From Conus ventricosus (taxonomy: Eukaryota; Mollusca; Gastropoda; Neogastropoda; Conidae), in NCBI GenBank assembly GCA_018398815.1, contig CM031615.1:57094224-57158223 (forward strand): DNA of 64,000 nucleotides. The letters run 5' to 3'. A program made the position numbers and the translations under genes. The notes under the pieces were generated by a model, which ran no database searches, was not told the origin of the DNA, and worked only from the letters and a program-made list of their open reading frames with translations. Shown piece by piece: positions 46,870 to 58,049 of this stretch; positions within the stretch are counted from its first letter, which is position 1, and the number at the start of each line of letters is the position of its first letter.

Positions 46870-47590
46870 CGTTGGCACAGACTGTTAGGTACGTACCAAG
46901 GTCTGACCAGCTCGTTGGATTGATGCGCTGGTCTGATAAACGCTCAATCGTGTCCTCGAGACCCTCATGCTAAATCTATTTACCATGGTTACCGATTTGT
47001 TTATCCATCAGCTGCGCACTTTAGTCAGGGTAGCTTAGCAGATGCAGTGCAGCGTAGATGGACTAGCCCCCACGCAGGGACACCACCTCGGTGGCACTGA
47101 AATGGAAGCTGTTGCTTCGGTGGGAAACGTGCGGTGGGATAGTGAAGTGAAGTCGAATAATATACCTGTAAGTGTTGTAAACAGAATACCCCCATCTCTC
47201 TCTCTCTCTCATCCCATGCATTGAGGGCTTGCCCAGAGTACTGACCTAAGAGATGACTCCAAGTTCGTACTGACAAAATGTCCATTTGAAAGCACGGATT
47301 TCCGAGCACATTGCTACTTGTTGGTCGCCTCCCTACCCCCACCCCCTAAATCACCCTCCAGACTCCCCCCTTCACCCCCTGCCCTTCTAACGGCTTAGTT
47401 CATTGGTCAATGTTTAACGCCACAGCTTGGGAACTGTCCCCAGCCCTGGGAGTTGGAGTTGGCGCCACACGTTTCAAGACCAGACGTATCAAGACAGGAC
47501 CGGATCTCCGGAAATGCCGTGGGCGTGTTCTGCCGTTCTTGTACAACAGTCGAAATTTAGAACTTAAGACTACACAGCTTCACCACCGAA
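46870..47590. other. Unassigned sequence, copy B
   Basis: Equivalent of 11,480-12,200, with a longer (CT)n near 47,196-47,210. Confidence 0.6.
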
Positions 47591-49860
47591 GACAAACCGT
47601 TAGACGGTAAGCAATTGCATCGCCAGAGGACGAGGATTTATGAAGGGCAAGTAATTTCACCACTGAGACACGAGGAATGATGAACGCAAGTGATCTCACC
47701 ACCAGAGGCACACCATAACGCGGAGATTGCTGAAACGCAAATTTCCCACCAAAGACACCATGAAAAACGAGGATTGATGGATGACAAGTCATTTCTCGTC
47801 TAGAGAGACATCACAAGAGACTGATGACTCGCAATTAATTCAACCACCCAAAGAAACGTCACCATAAGACGGGGATTGATGAACGTCAAGTAGTTTTCAT
47901 CACCAGAGAAACACTATAAAACGAGGAGTAACGAATGCAAATCATTACATCGCCAGAGACGTGGACTGATGAATGGCAATTCCAATACCAGAGGCACACC
48001 ATAGGATGGGGATTGAACGGCAAGCGATTTCGCCACCAGTAATACTCCACAGACGGGGATTGTGAAGGGCAAGCAGTTTCACCACCAGAGGCACACCATG
48101 AGGAGGGTTTGGTGAAGGGCAAGCAATTTTACCACCAAAGGCGTCATAAGGAGGGGTTTGGTGAACGGGAAGCAGTTTTACCACCAGTAATACTCCACAG
48201 ACGAGGATTGGTGAATGGCAAGCAGATTTACCACCAGTAATACCCCACAGACGGATTGGTGAATGGCAAGCAATTTCAACCCCAGAGACGCATCCTTAAA
48301 AGGGAAATGATGAACAGGAAGTAACTTCACCACCCGGGGGCACATAAGACAGGGATTGATAGACAAGTTATTTTGCCACCAGATACTCACAATAAGATGA
48401 CGATTGATAAATGACTATTTCGCCATGAGACACACGCACCATAAGATGAGGATTGTAAATGACAAGTATTTCGCCACCAGAGATACATCTTACGACGGGG
48501 ATTGCTGAATGGCAAGTAATATCACCACCAGACACACTGCCATAAGATGCGGATTGATATACAGCGTGTAACTCACCACCAGAGAGACACCCGAAGACAG
48601 GAATTGATAAATATTTAGTAATTTTACCACCAGGGACACACCATAGCAAGGCAAATTCACAATAAAAAGAGACCCATCAGATGGGGATCTAATGAATGGC
48701 AAGCAATGGCACCACCAGAGAGACCCCACTGTAAGACGAGGATTGATGATTGTCAAATTTCACCACCAGAGAGACCCCTCTGTAAGACGGGGATTGTTGA
48801 ATGTCAAATTTCACCACCAGAGAGACCCCTCTGTAAGACGGGGATTGTTGAATGTCAATTTCACCACCAGAGAGACCCCTCTGTAAGACGGGGATGGATG
48901 ATTGTCAAATTTCACCACCAGAGAGACCCCTCTGTAAGACGGGGATGGATGATTTTCAAAGTTCACCACCAGAGAGACCCACTGTAAGACGGGGATTTAT
49001 GAATGTCAGATTTCACCACCAGAGAGACCCCTCTGTAAGACGGGATTGATGAATGTCAAAGTTCACCACCAGAGAGACCCCACTGTAAGACGGGATTGAT
49101 GAATGTCAAATTTCACCCCCCAGAGACCCCACTGTAAGACAGGGCTTGATGATTGTCAAATTTCACCACCAGGGACACGCTGTAGGACGGGATGAATGCA
49201 AGCAGTTTCACCTCCAGAGAGACACCATCAGATGGGGATTGATGAATGGCAAGCAGTTTCACCTCCAGAGAGACACTGTCAGATGGGGATTGATGGATGG
49301 CAAGCAGTTTCACCTCCAGAGAGACATCATCAGATGGGGATTGATGGATGGCAAGCAGTTTCACCTCCAGAGACACACCATCGGATAGGGATTGATGGAT
49401 GGCAAGCAGTGTCACCTCCAGAGAGACACCAGCTGATGGGGATTGATGAATGGCAAGCTGTGTCACCTCCAGAGAGACACCAGCGGATGGGATTGATGAA
49501 TGGCAAGCAGTTTCACCTCCAGAGAGACGCCATCGGATGGGGATTGATGAATGGCAAGCAGTTTCACCTCCAGAGAGACACCAGCGGATGGGGATTGATG
49601 AATGGCAAGCAGTTTCACCTCCAGAGAGACACCATCGGATGGGGATTGATGAATGGCAAGCAGTTTCACCTCCAGAGACACCATCGGATGGGGATTGATG
49701 AATGGCAAGCAATTTAAACACAAGAGACACACCTCGATGAATGACGTGCAATTCCACCACCAGAGACATAATCATGACCATAAAACTGGGATTGACCAAC
49801 GGCAAGTAATGTCGCCACCAGACACACCCTGTCAGATGGGGATTGAAAACGTGGCAATGT
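47590..49860. repeat. 51-bp minisatellite, about 44 units
   Basis: The left part (47,590-48,690) is diverged, like copy A. Units at 48,700-49,190 are near-identical ('ccaccagagagacccctctg' type), and units at 49,200-49,700 form a second homogeneous group ('cacctccagagagacaccat' type). The period is exactly 51 bp, so frames stay open on both strands: 173 codons plus at 49,196-49,717 with a 17-residue repeat like 'GIDEWQAVSPPERHHRM', and 278 codons minus at 49,113-49,949. These are structural by-products unless shown to be translated. Confidence 0.95.
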
Positions 49861-49869
49861 AGAAGTTGA

Positions 49870-51510
49870 GCGCCAGTGGGAGGCCAACTCGGATCGTCTG
49901 CCTTGAACCATTCTGTGTTCAAGGACTGAGCTAACCAGCCCCACGCCACCCCCGTCCCTAAAGCCCGCGTGTCTCATTCTGCCCTCGTTTCAAATGGCCA
50001 AAAGACTATCGTCACCTCAGGACAGGAATACACAGGAAGTGTAGCAGTAATGTAGTAATGGGTGAAAATCAACAACTGCACAGAAGTGTAGCAGTAATGT
50101 AGTAACTGGTGAAAATCAACAAGAAGAAGACGTGTGTGTCTGCATTGGGATGAAAAGCGTATGGTGGACATCGTATGGAGCAGACGGCAGGCCGGACCTC
50201 ATTTGCAGTCAAGTTTCGAGTTCGTTTCTCTTTCCCGGCCCAGGCGACCAACATCCAAACCACCTTTTCTTAGTCCATAGTGTCGCCAGGTGTAGCGTTA
50301 GGTAGGTGCTTCCCTTCCCGTCCAGGGATAATAATCGGCTCCGTCGGGAGATTGATGGCGAAAGAGGCGATTATCTGCACCGATTAACTTATAGGGGAGG
50401 GAGCGAGGCGAATATATGGACTGGTTTTGTTCTAGAGAGAGAAACGCACAACAAAATCACACTTGCACGTGAGAAAAGTCGAATACCTTTATTTCTTCGA
50501 GACCTGTCTGGTTGCAATCGATGTCGTAGCCGAGACAGGGTGACAATGTACAAAGATTAATGAGTCATCACATGTCATGAGGTAAAACGATCACAGTGCA
50601 CATAGTCACAATACATTGACCACCGTCACATCACAATAAAAACGTGTTCCCAGTCGCTCTCTCTCTGTGCCCTGAGCGCCCCTTCCTCTGTGACTAGGCT
50701 TCAGGCGGAACGCAGGGTAGGAGCACGGTCACACACCAATATTTAACAAGCAGAGGTTTGGTAACGGGGGAAACATACCGGTTGTGTGTTTTACTTTTTA
50801 TTTTTGAGCGTGTGCTCGGTTTACATCTTCCACCGCTCCTATCAAAATAAATTACAACCAGTCGCCGCACACGAAAGCACTGTAAACGGACAAAGCAAAA
50901 TTCACATACGTTATAGTTCAGTATAAGCGAACTGATCAAATGTTAACCTCGTTTTCTGCTGGTTTGTGGAAGTCGGAGACGCCCCACCCCACGCATAGTG
51001 GCTTGTAGCGGTTATTTTCGTCTTCACTTCAGCGCAAGATCAAAGGATTGCAGCGGTTGCGCGTACTTCATTTCAAAGTTCTGGATCTTGACTCGGTTTG
51101 ACGCAGTCGCAACGTACCGATTTCCATTATTGGGGTAATGTTTATTATTTATATACATCGGTGTTCTTCGTGTGGGACAAAATGCGTTCAGAATTTCTAT
51201 CGGGCAACCTTTTTCATGCATTTCAATCGAGTTGCTTCACCGTTCTTGCATTTCAATATTCCCCTTGTTGCGATTCAATAGTGAATCGTTACTGTGATGA
51301 CGAATCGACCTATCAATTATGTTGATGCTATGCAGGTAGTTCGCTCGTTCATAGTGAAAGTCGAACGTTGGAGGCTCTGCTTTCAACAATACCAGACACA
51401 AATGGACATTAGTTGGATGAAATAATGGTGCCTGAAATGAGCTTCATTTGCTTTGGTCGAACAGATACTCCCAGAAGGACGTTCAACGACTACGTTAAAT
51501 CTCTTACCTT
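49870..51510. other. Unassigned sequence after the minisatellite
   Basis: About 1.6 kb without recognisable coding or transposon signals apart from the small duplication at 50,031-50,122. Short open frames (50,306-50,560; 50,694-50,939) show no domain. Confidence 0.45.
50031..50122. repeat. ~47-bp tandem duplication
   Basis: 'gtgtagcagtaatgtagtaa' followed by 'ggtgaaaatcaaca' occurs twice in tandem. Confidence 0.9.
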
Positions 51511-51514
51511 TGGA

Positions 51515-51777
51515 CCCCCCCCCCCCCCCCCCACCAAAACTAGGCCCGTCGAATGTTTATTCGTGCCCCTTTCTGTACAAGTTTTCGCCGAGAGGCATAT
51601 TCCCCAGAACGAATGACAATTTTTTGAAATTCTTTTCCCTTGTAAGCGTAAAGAAACTGGTGTATAAATATTCCCATTTTGCTGAAGGAACGGCAAAAGC
51701 ATCTTGGCGATGGAACGGCAAAAGCATCTTGGCGATGGAACATTGTCTGCCTCCTCCCCCCCCCCCCCCCCCCCCCC
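51515..51777. repeat. Two poly(C) tracts and a 25-bp tandem duplication
   Basis: 18 C at 51,515-51,532 and 21 C at 51,757-51,777. Between them 'ggcaaaagcatcttggcgat' plus 5 bases is repeated at 51,691-51,740. Confidence 0.95.
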
Positions 51778-51789
51778 TTTTGCATTCCC

Positions 51790-52108
51790 ATTTTACTTGT
51801 GGAAGGAACGAATTTGATTAGAGCAATTGTCTTTCCATTTTCATGTGCACTCTTACATGTTTTCCTTATACCATTGTTGGCATGAATAATTCTTTTCTCG
51901 GCAGTGTGGATACTGTAATTTGTTCTGTGCACGACAGATCGATGTACTTTTTTCTCTTTACATATATTAAAGTTGCTTTGGAACAGGCTGCCAGAATGGG
52001 CCAGTAGTCGACGACTTGCCTTTCAATCGATAGAAAGTATGAAGATTGCTTTGTGGACAATGCAAGCAAAACCAAAGTCGACGCGTGTGTGTGTGCATCC
52101 ACATATAC
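51790..52108. other. Unassigned sequence
   Basis: No features recognised. Confidence 0.5.
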
Positions 52109-52109
52109 A

Positions 52110-52403
52110 CATGTTTCACTAGTTCCTCCACCCAGGGACTTATTTCAAAGATTTTGCCTTGGTCACTGGACAGACAAGATATGGCAAAAAGCACTGGGTG
52201 TGTACGACAATGAAACGCACATGGGGTGGGGGGCATAAAAAAAGTTGGGAATCTTGGGTTGGCGCTTGTGTGCGTACGCGTGTTCCATCGTCTTGTATAT
52301 CCAGTGCTTTTTGCTTAGTTTATTTTTGTCACATCTTCTGTCCAGTGACCAAGCCAAAAACTTTGAAATAAAGCCCCTGGGTGGAGGAACCAGTGAAACA
52401 TAT
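52110..52403. repeat. 294-bp foldback (inverted repeat) element
   Basis: Left arm (about 52,110-52,220) and right arm (about 52,270-52,403) are inverted copies: 'gtttcactagttcctccacc' on the left corresponds to 'ggtggaggaaccagtgaaac' on the right, and 'ttggtcactggaca' to 'tgtccagtgaccaa'. The arms differ by several mismatches and a short insertion; the spacer is about 50 bp. No coding capacity. Likely a MITE or foldback transposon; the transcript would form a long hairpin. Confidence 0.88.
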
Positions 52404-53615
52404 GAATCGTGTTCATTTTGCGGTGGAGCGGTGCCCTGCCCCTTGAACTACATATAGGAAGAAACTATGGACAGCTCGACAGCAGGTGGTCTTCAGAGAC
52501 CTCCCCCATATATGTATGTAGATATACAAGAAAAGAATTCCTTTCGAACCTCTAACCATCTATCTTCATGTTTATATTGGAAACAGTTGTCTGAATAAAA
52601 ACATCTCGACAAAAGAACTCGCCCCACAGTGTTGACCTAAGTGTAAGACTGACGTTCCAATGCCAGATAAGCCGTACGCGCACTGGTAGTATTACCAACT
52701 GTTGTCGCTTTTCTTTGTACTTAACAGAAAAGAAGCACTGTCCGGTGTTCGGAAACGTCGAGAAAAAGAAGGCAATGGTCACCGTAGAAGTTGGGGCACG
52801 CCCGATCCACCGCACATCCCTTAGATTCAGAACAGCCGTGAGCGGTTTTTTTGTTGGGAAAATCGACTTCCAGGACTTCAGACGTCTTTCTCGCCTTGAA
52901 ATCGCAAACTGCCCGTGGTTGTTTTACATGCCTGGAGGGTCTTGCCGCGTCGCTTGCACACGACCCGAAAGCGACAAAGACGGACTTTCCTTCGATGAAA
53001 CACAAGGACGAAATGAACAGACCAAAGAACTGATGGGACAGACTCTCATCCAACAGTCACGTCAGCTACCACGCAATCAAAACGCGAAGGTGGGGAGAAG
53101 TCCGAAACAAAACTCGCATTGACGACTGAAGGTAACACGTTTGTCAAAACGGCAATTTTTTTCTTTTCGCTTTAAAAATACATTGCTCCGCATCGTTTTT
53201 CTTCTCTGTACTCTGGTTTCTTTTAAGTCCATTTCGCTCTTCTCGTCACAATCCCTCATACTGTTGCAAACAATCTTAAGACAAAAATAACGCGGTTTCG
53301 GAAGGACATCCCAGCACTCTGTACCGGAAGTAAACTGTTTAACAACACCCCCCCCCCCCCCTCAATTCAAAACGGTTCAGTTGGGCGCCATTGCTTCAAA
53401 TAGTAAAGCCCAGTGAAGCGTGTCTGCCATATTGGTTGTTCCCCTTTCTACGGTCTGAGGGTGAGCACCCCCCACCTCCCCCCGCCCACACTGCACAAGT
53501 CATGCTTGAAGAATCATTGACCGTTGTGTGCGGGCTTATTCTTGGACTCTTCTAGACTGTCCAAGACGGAACACTCGTTCGTCTGCCCGTGAACGACTGG
53601 GCTGCACGTGACAGC
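52404..53615. other. Unassigned region with a 135-codon open frame
   Basis: A plus-strand frame at 52,715-53,122 encodes a basic, non-repetitive peptide ('RFRTAVSGFFVGKIDFQD', 'RLEIANCPWLFYMPGG') with no domain I recognise; the minus strand is also open for 110 codons across it, which weakens the case. A 14-C tract is at 53,348-53,361. It could be an exon, but there is no clear splice context. Confidence 0.3.
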
Positions 53616-54051
53616 CTTAGGCTTTGTGTCCACAGACCCCGCACAGACCATACTTTTTGCGGGCCAGAAAAGGTATGGACAGAAAGGTGCGGTTACCCGT
53701 CTCCACAGGGTCCGCATAGTTCTGCCCGCTTTGCAAGATGGCGGTGACAAGGAAGCGCAAGATTTTTCTGCTCCGGTGGTGGTACAAAAGAAGATCTCTA
53801 GCATCCAAACGACGTTTTTGGGTGCACCCAATTTGTAAAGATCGGGGAGCACGCAAATCACGACCTTTTCTGCCCGTACAGACCAGAAAATGTCTGGCAT
53901 GCTTGACGCCACCCAGATTGTGCGGAACAGGTAAAAGTCTGGCCGTAGCGGACTGGCTGCTGTGGACAAGTCTAGTAGTAAAATATAGTGTTGAACGCAA
54001 CCGCACTTTTTCTGTACGGTCTGTGCGGGGTCTGTGGACACAAGCGCTAAG
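53616..54051 (+). mobile_element. MITE-like element, PIF/Harbinger-derived (436 bp)
   Basis: The outer ends form inverted repeats: 'tgtgtccacagaccccgcac' on the left, its reverse complement at 54,025-54,044 on the right, bordered by CTTAG/CTAAG. The match extends into subterminal blocks around 'cagaaaggtgcggtta' (left) and 'aaccgcactttttctg' (right). Inside, a plus-strand ATG frame encodes a Harbinger-like N-terminus. Harbinger elements duplicate a 3-bp TWA; here the flanks are TTA and TAA, not an exact direct repeat, so the boundary and superfamily remain to be confirmed. Best read as an internally deleted copy of a larger element. Confidence 0.65.
53738..53930 (+). pseudogene. N-terminal fragment of a HARBI1/PIF-like transposase
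   Basis: From ATG at 53,738 the frame reads 'MAVTRKRKIFLLRWWYKRR' and then 'KRRFWVHPICKDRGAR'. The Arg/Lys-rich start followed by 'RR.WVHP' is the usual N-terminus of animal Harbinger transposases. After about 40 residues the similarity fades, with no 'ELR.D..KF..YFRM' block and no catalytic DDE domain within the 436-bp element. A possible splice donor 'cggaacag/gtaaaa' lies near 53,930. Non-functional alone. Confidence 0.5.
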
Positions 54052-54068
54052 ACATCTGGGATCCTGAC

Positions 54069-54160
54069 GAATTCAACCCATAATCCGACATACTGACAGA
54101 AATCGCGAGACACCGAATTCAACCCATAATCCGACATACTGACAGAAATCGCGAGACGCC
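54069..54160. repeat. 46-bp tandem duplication
   Basis: 'cgaattcaacccataatccg' plus 'acatactgacagaaatcgcg' and a few bases occurs twice, just outside the MITE-like element. Confidence 0.95.
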
Positions 54161-54239
54161 AAGTCAAAAGACAAACTGGCTCAGAAATGTTCACCGTGTC
54201 CCAAATTTTTTCAGAAAGGACTGTCCCCAAAATTAATCT

Positions 54240-54562
54240 TTTACATTTTTGTACTCCCAGTTCTTATAGAACAGGGCGTACTTTACAATGGGAACGAAGA
54301 AATGCTGTCTGTGTGTCTGTCCGTGGTCAAAATGTGTTCCCACTCGCTCCAGACAAAACTTCTGGGCCGATCTTTCTGAAAATTTGTATATTATGTTCAT
54401 TATGGGTCACGGATAATGCCGGATGTTTCATTTTACCAGAATAGCCGTTACTAACGGCTGTAACGGCCAAAAACGGTTTTTCTTCTTTATGGAATATCCC
54501 AGAAAGTACTTGTAACATAAACTGCGAGTACGTTTATATGCTTTGCATCTTTTTTTTTTTTC
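54240..54562. repeat. Unclassified interspersed repeat, copy 3
   Basis: Independent copy of the family at 10,290 and 45,685: hairpin 'gtactcccagttct' / 'agaacagggcgtac', 'tgggaacgaagaaatgc', 'cgctccagacaaaactt', 'aacggctgtaacgg' and terminal 'atatgctttgcatc' with a T run. It is diverged from copies 1 and 2 and lies outside the large duplication. Confidence 0.85.
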
Positions 54563-54564
54563 CC

Positions 54565-57160
54565 TCGAGGAAAGTTTCAGCTGGTACGCTTCTGCCATGT
54601 TGTCACTTTCGAGCGCGTTCAAGGATAGATCCCTTTCGATGTGACCGTCACAATCTCGGTTCGCCGTCAACGCCAACTTTCACCACTTCAATCGACAAAG
54701 TAAAAAAGGCAGTAACCTAAAATGGTTGGAATTTGAGAAATGCAAGACTCCCGCGAAAAACCAACGCGCATCTTTTCACTCAGTCTATGACTTTAGCCGC
54801 TCTCGATCGACACGAATATTTCCTCTCTCTTGAAGTTTTAGCTTCTCTGCGTCTGTAAAGTCGTATTCAAAGACGTAAGGAACAATGTCGGTCCCATCTT
54901 GAATTTGTCGACATATAGTGAGCATGTTCACGAGCGAACGTTCCCGCTTCTTTTTTTAAATCTCCGGCGGCCGAGCTTCGTGTTTTGCACAGTTTCGGGC
55001 CAGTACCATGGTAGTGACGTTATATTTGACGTAATTTCACATCGCAAACCGGTGGTCTTTAACATTTTGTTCCGCGACTTGCTTAAAACATTGATTTTTA
55101 CAAGAATTCCCAATCAATTGGATTCTTTTGACTTGGTACCTCCCTTTACAAATGACCCAGTCTTCAATTTGACATCTCGTTCAAATACTGAATAGGCCTA
55201 TAACATACATAAAAATAGGCCTATAACATGCATAAAAATGACCGACACAAAATGAGAGGTACGAGAGGAATCTTTTCAGCGACCGGTACGGCACTCCTGT
55301 CTTGCTGAATGGGATTTTACGCCGTGAGGACCATACACACTGCACGGTCAATCATGCGAGGAAGGCTAATACATAACCTCTAGATACTACATCCCTTTGA
55401 TCAACGCACCATCGATACAGGTTAATAATAATGAAACTCTCAAAACAATTTTTTCCCCAGGGCACATCAATAAATTATGCGGAACGACACAGGCCTAACC
55501 CTACACGTTTTGATATGTACGGTATCCTGACACGCATTTCAGATTCATTACAGGGTTATCTCATGCACTTTTTTAGATTAAAAAAAAAGCAGAACAACTT
55601 AAGCACATTTCTCTTTCTCACACGTGTCAATCAACATACACAGGAGCTGTTGAGATGGGAGAGACTAATGCAGGTCCAATTGCCTGGTCTACACTTTTTT
55701 GAGGCTCGAATCCGACACGAAACATTTCAGCTCCCACTTAAAATGACGGCTTGGGCACAGCATCCACTTAACAGCGAGATTTAAAGCCCCCTTTAGACTG
55801 CGAGGAAACCCAATGTTAAATAAAAATGAAAATTCACAGCTCCATTCTTTCGGTAAAATATGAAAACAAGACACGACACGGTTATCCATGTGGACGAAGG
55901 GAGTAGGGTGGGGGATGGGTGGGTGCAGGGGGAGGGGATTATGCTGAGCACATCACCAAACGCTTGGTTACAGTCAGGACAAAGTGGACATACAGCGGGT
56001 ACATGTTTTGCAGTGAGAGACCGTCACACTGCCTCAACCAAGGAAGCAATTTTAAACAACACATCCACCCTCCTGACACCTCCTCACGAACAGGACGTTA
56101 CAACAAACATCACAGGAGGGAAGTGACGTCACGTGTCACGTGATGAAGGGATCCAATGACAAAGCGCTCTGAAGCTCGGGCGAAGAACGACAGCGCAGAG
56201 AAGTCCCAAGACGGGCTTGCATCGAGTATCAAAGTGGTCTTCTGTATCTTTTAGAAGTCCTTTGTCAGGAATATGTCTCCGAATGCTGTGAGCAAATGCA
56301 CAAAATGGTTTCCGAAAGTGTTGAGCGCACAGGTTGTGTTTGTCGCACGTGACGATGTTCACCGGCGCACATGGGCTCGCAGACTGTCACGGTCTTTGTA
56401 GATGCTACACACTGCAGCGTGCTAACCTTTTCTAAACACCACTACACCCAAAGCCTTCCTTTGCTTCACCCATTGTTGCATACATGTCAACACGCTATTT
56501 TGCATCTGACCTAAGGGTCCTTTTAACACAAGGTTGCATACGTACCTTTAACCCTATCCTTTTTAATGCACGCACCACACATCTATTTTCCAAACAAGTC
56601 ATCTTCTGCAGCTGCAGGCAGTCTTGGATTTTTTCCCCCAAAGAAAAGAGACCCATCCGTCACATACCGCACATATAATTTTAAACGGTCCTCTCATCCA
56701 TGGCCATCCACGCGTGAAGACGTCGACTTGGATCAGCCCTGTCCAGACACGGCTCAGCCCTCCCAGCCAACGCATCCTGAAGCGCCTGCCTCGCCACCCT
56801 TCAGTCCACACCTGACGCCAGCTTCGCCACCTACAGCAAGACAACATGGACACAGGACCACGGAGAGAGAGAGACACACACTTGCTGGGCCTTCCCTTAC
56901 CTGGCCCCCGCATCATCCTGTCCAGCAATGGGCAAACGCCTTGCCGGTCTCCTCCTCCTCTCGGAGGGGAACACACCACAGAAACGCAGTTCACTTAATG
57001 CCTTGCAACTGTTCTCTCCTGAAATCCTGAAGAACGCGGCGACCCTGAAAAAGCCTCGAAGACACCCCCCCCCCCGCCCCCCTGTCCACGACCTTGTCAC
57101 CGTGTCCCTGAAAGACGTGTCCCTGGCGAGGTCAGACGGAGAGAGGGCGGCTCCAGAACC
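54565..57160. other. Largely unassigned sequence; tentative open frame at its end
   Basis: Nothing recognised between 54,565 and 56,560 except short open frames. At 56,928-57,164 a plus-strand frame ('LNALQLFSPEILKNAATLKK', 'PVHDLVTVSLKDVSLARSDG') has protein-like composition, but the minus strand carries the better-supported PH exon next door. It may be chance. Confidence 0.35.
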
Positions 57161-57330
57161 TTGAAGACCTTCTCAACCGGCAGGCGACGAAACACGAGAG
57201 GGGCGGTGGCCGAAGGGGGAGGAGAGGAGGAGCGGGGAGGGGCGGCGAGAGGCGGGGGGTCGGCCGGTCAGATGAAGACGGCGTCCATGAGCGCGACTTG
57301 GCGGCACCTTGCGCTGCAGGCTGTTCCGCT

Positions 57331-57486
57331 TCACGCGCCGCGGGGAGCGGCAGAGGCGGAGTCGGCCCGAGGGTCTCCCCGGTCCTCCCCACGGGGGTCC
57401 TTGTTCTCCTTGAAGGAGTTCTGCCGGCTGCTCTGGCTCTCGGCGTACCGCTCCTTGGCTTCGCGGATCTGGCTCAGCCACGTGAC
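57331..57486 (-). CDS. Candidate exon: C-terminal helix of a PH domain (RhoGEF-like), partial gene
   Basis: The minus strand has a good 3' splice site ('ccctgtccgcag' before 57,486) followed by an open frame starting 'VTWLSQIREAKERYAESQSS' and continuing as a charged tail to a stop at 57,331. The invariant Trp followed by an amphipathic helix is how PH domains end. The exon at 60,449-60,545 supplies the preceding beta strands, and the spacing from 'LQA' to this Trp (8 residues) is exactly that of PH domains. As read, joining the exons loses frame by one base, and the tail also has a plausible alternative frame ('RNSLQRKV'), so a base error, hidden microexon or pseudogene must be considered. 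The gene identity is not determined. Confidence 0.5.
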   Translation of the reverse strand, partial: VTWLSQIREAKERYAESQSSRQNSFKENKDPRGEDRGDPRADSASAAPRGA

Positions 57487-57677
57487 CTGCGGACAGGGTT
57501 TTTTTCAGGACCCGGGTCAATCCAGACGATGTCACTGCATGCTGATTCTAGTTCATATGCACGCTGCATTGCATTTCCTACTGATACTAGGCGAGCTGGG
57601 TAGTAAGGTAATAACTGAATAAAATGACAGAAAATTAAGACTTTAGAAATTAGGGCTGGGGAAAGGGGGCATCTTTC

Positions 57678-57706
57678 GTGTGTGTGTGTGTGTGGTGTGT
57701 GTGTGT
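57678..57706. repeat. (TG)n microsatellite
   Basis: TG run with one interruption, in the putative intron. Confidence 0.95.
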
Positions 57707-57991
57707 AAATTGAGCCTTGCTTCTATTCCATTTCTGTCCTTCAGTAGTAGCTTTGGAAAGCTGCCGAACTGTAAAAGCAGCTACTATGACTCTTAACATT
57801 GTTTTAAGGACCATTTACATTCACTTACACCCGTTGTATCTGTGGAGTACGTTTCTGTCAATGTTCCTGTGACCAGCCCACATTGTGAGCTCAACAGCAA
57901 ACCACGGTGTACGACATGGCAAACATGATACTTTTCCCAAATATGTGGAAAAAATTCCCAGTCAAACGCCCCTAAGAATGTTCTGTATGTG

Positions 57992-57994
57992 CGA

Positions 57995-58046
<52 letters not shown>
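57992..58046. repeat. (GA)n microsatellite
   Basis: GA run, interrupted by two CA steps. Confidence 0.95.

Positions 58047-58049
<3 letters not shown>

Noticed and set aside
48700..49200. CRISPR-like array
   Set aside because: Units are contiguous 51-bp repeats without unique spacers, in a eukaryotic context.
49113..49949. 278-codon minus-strand frame as a gene
   Set aside because: It is the reverse reading of the 51-bp minisatellite; openness follows from a unit length divisible by three.
53514..54230. 238-codon minus-strand frame as a gene
   Set aside because: It runs antisense across the MITE-like element and the 46-bp duplication; its peptide has no domain and includes the inverted repeats.
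56566..57030. 154-codon plus-strand Pro/Ser/Thr-rich frame
   Set aside because: Both strands are open over the same GC-rich stretch and the peptide is low-complexity; no splice or domain support.
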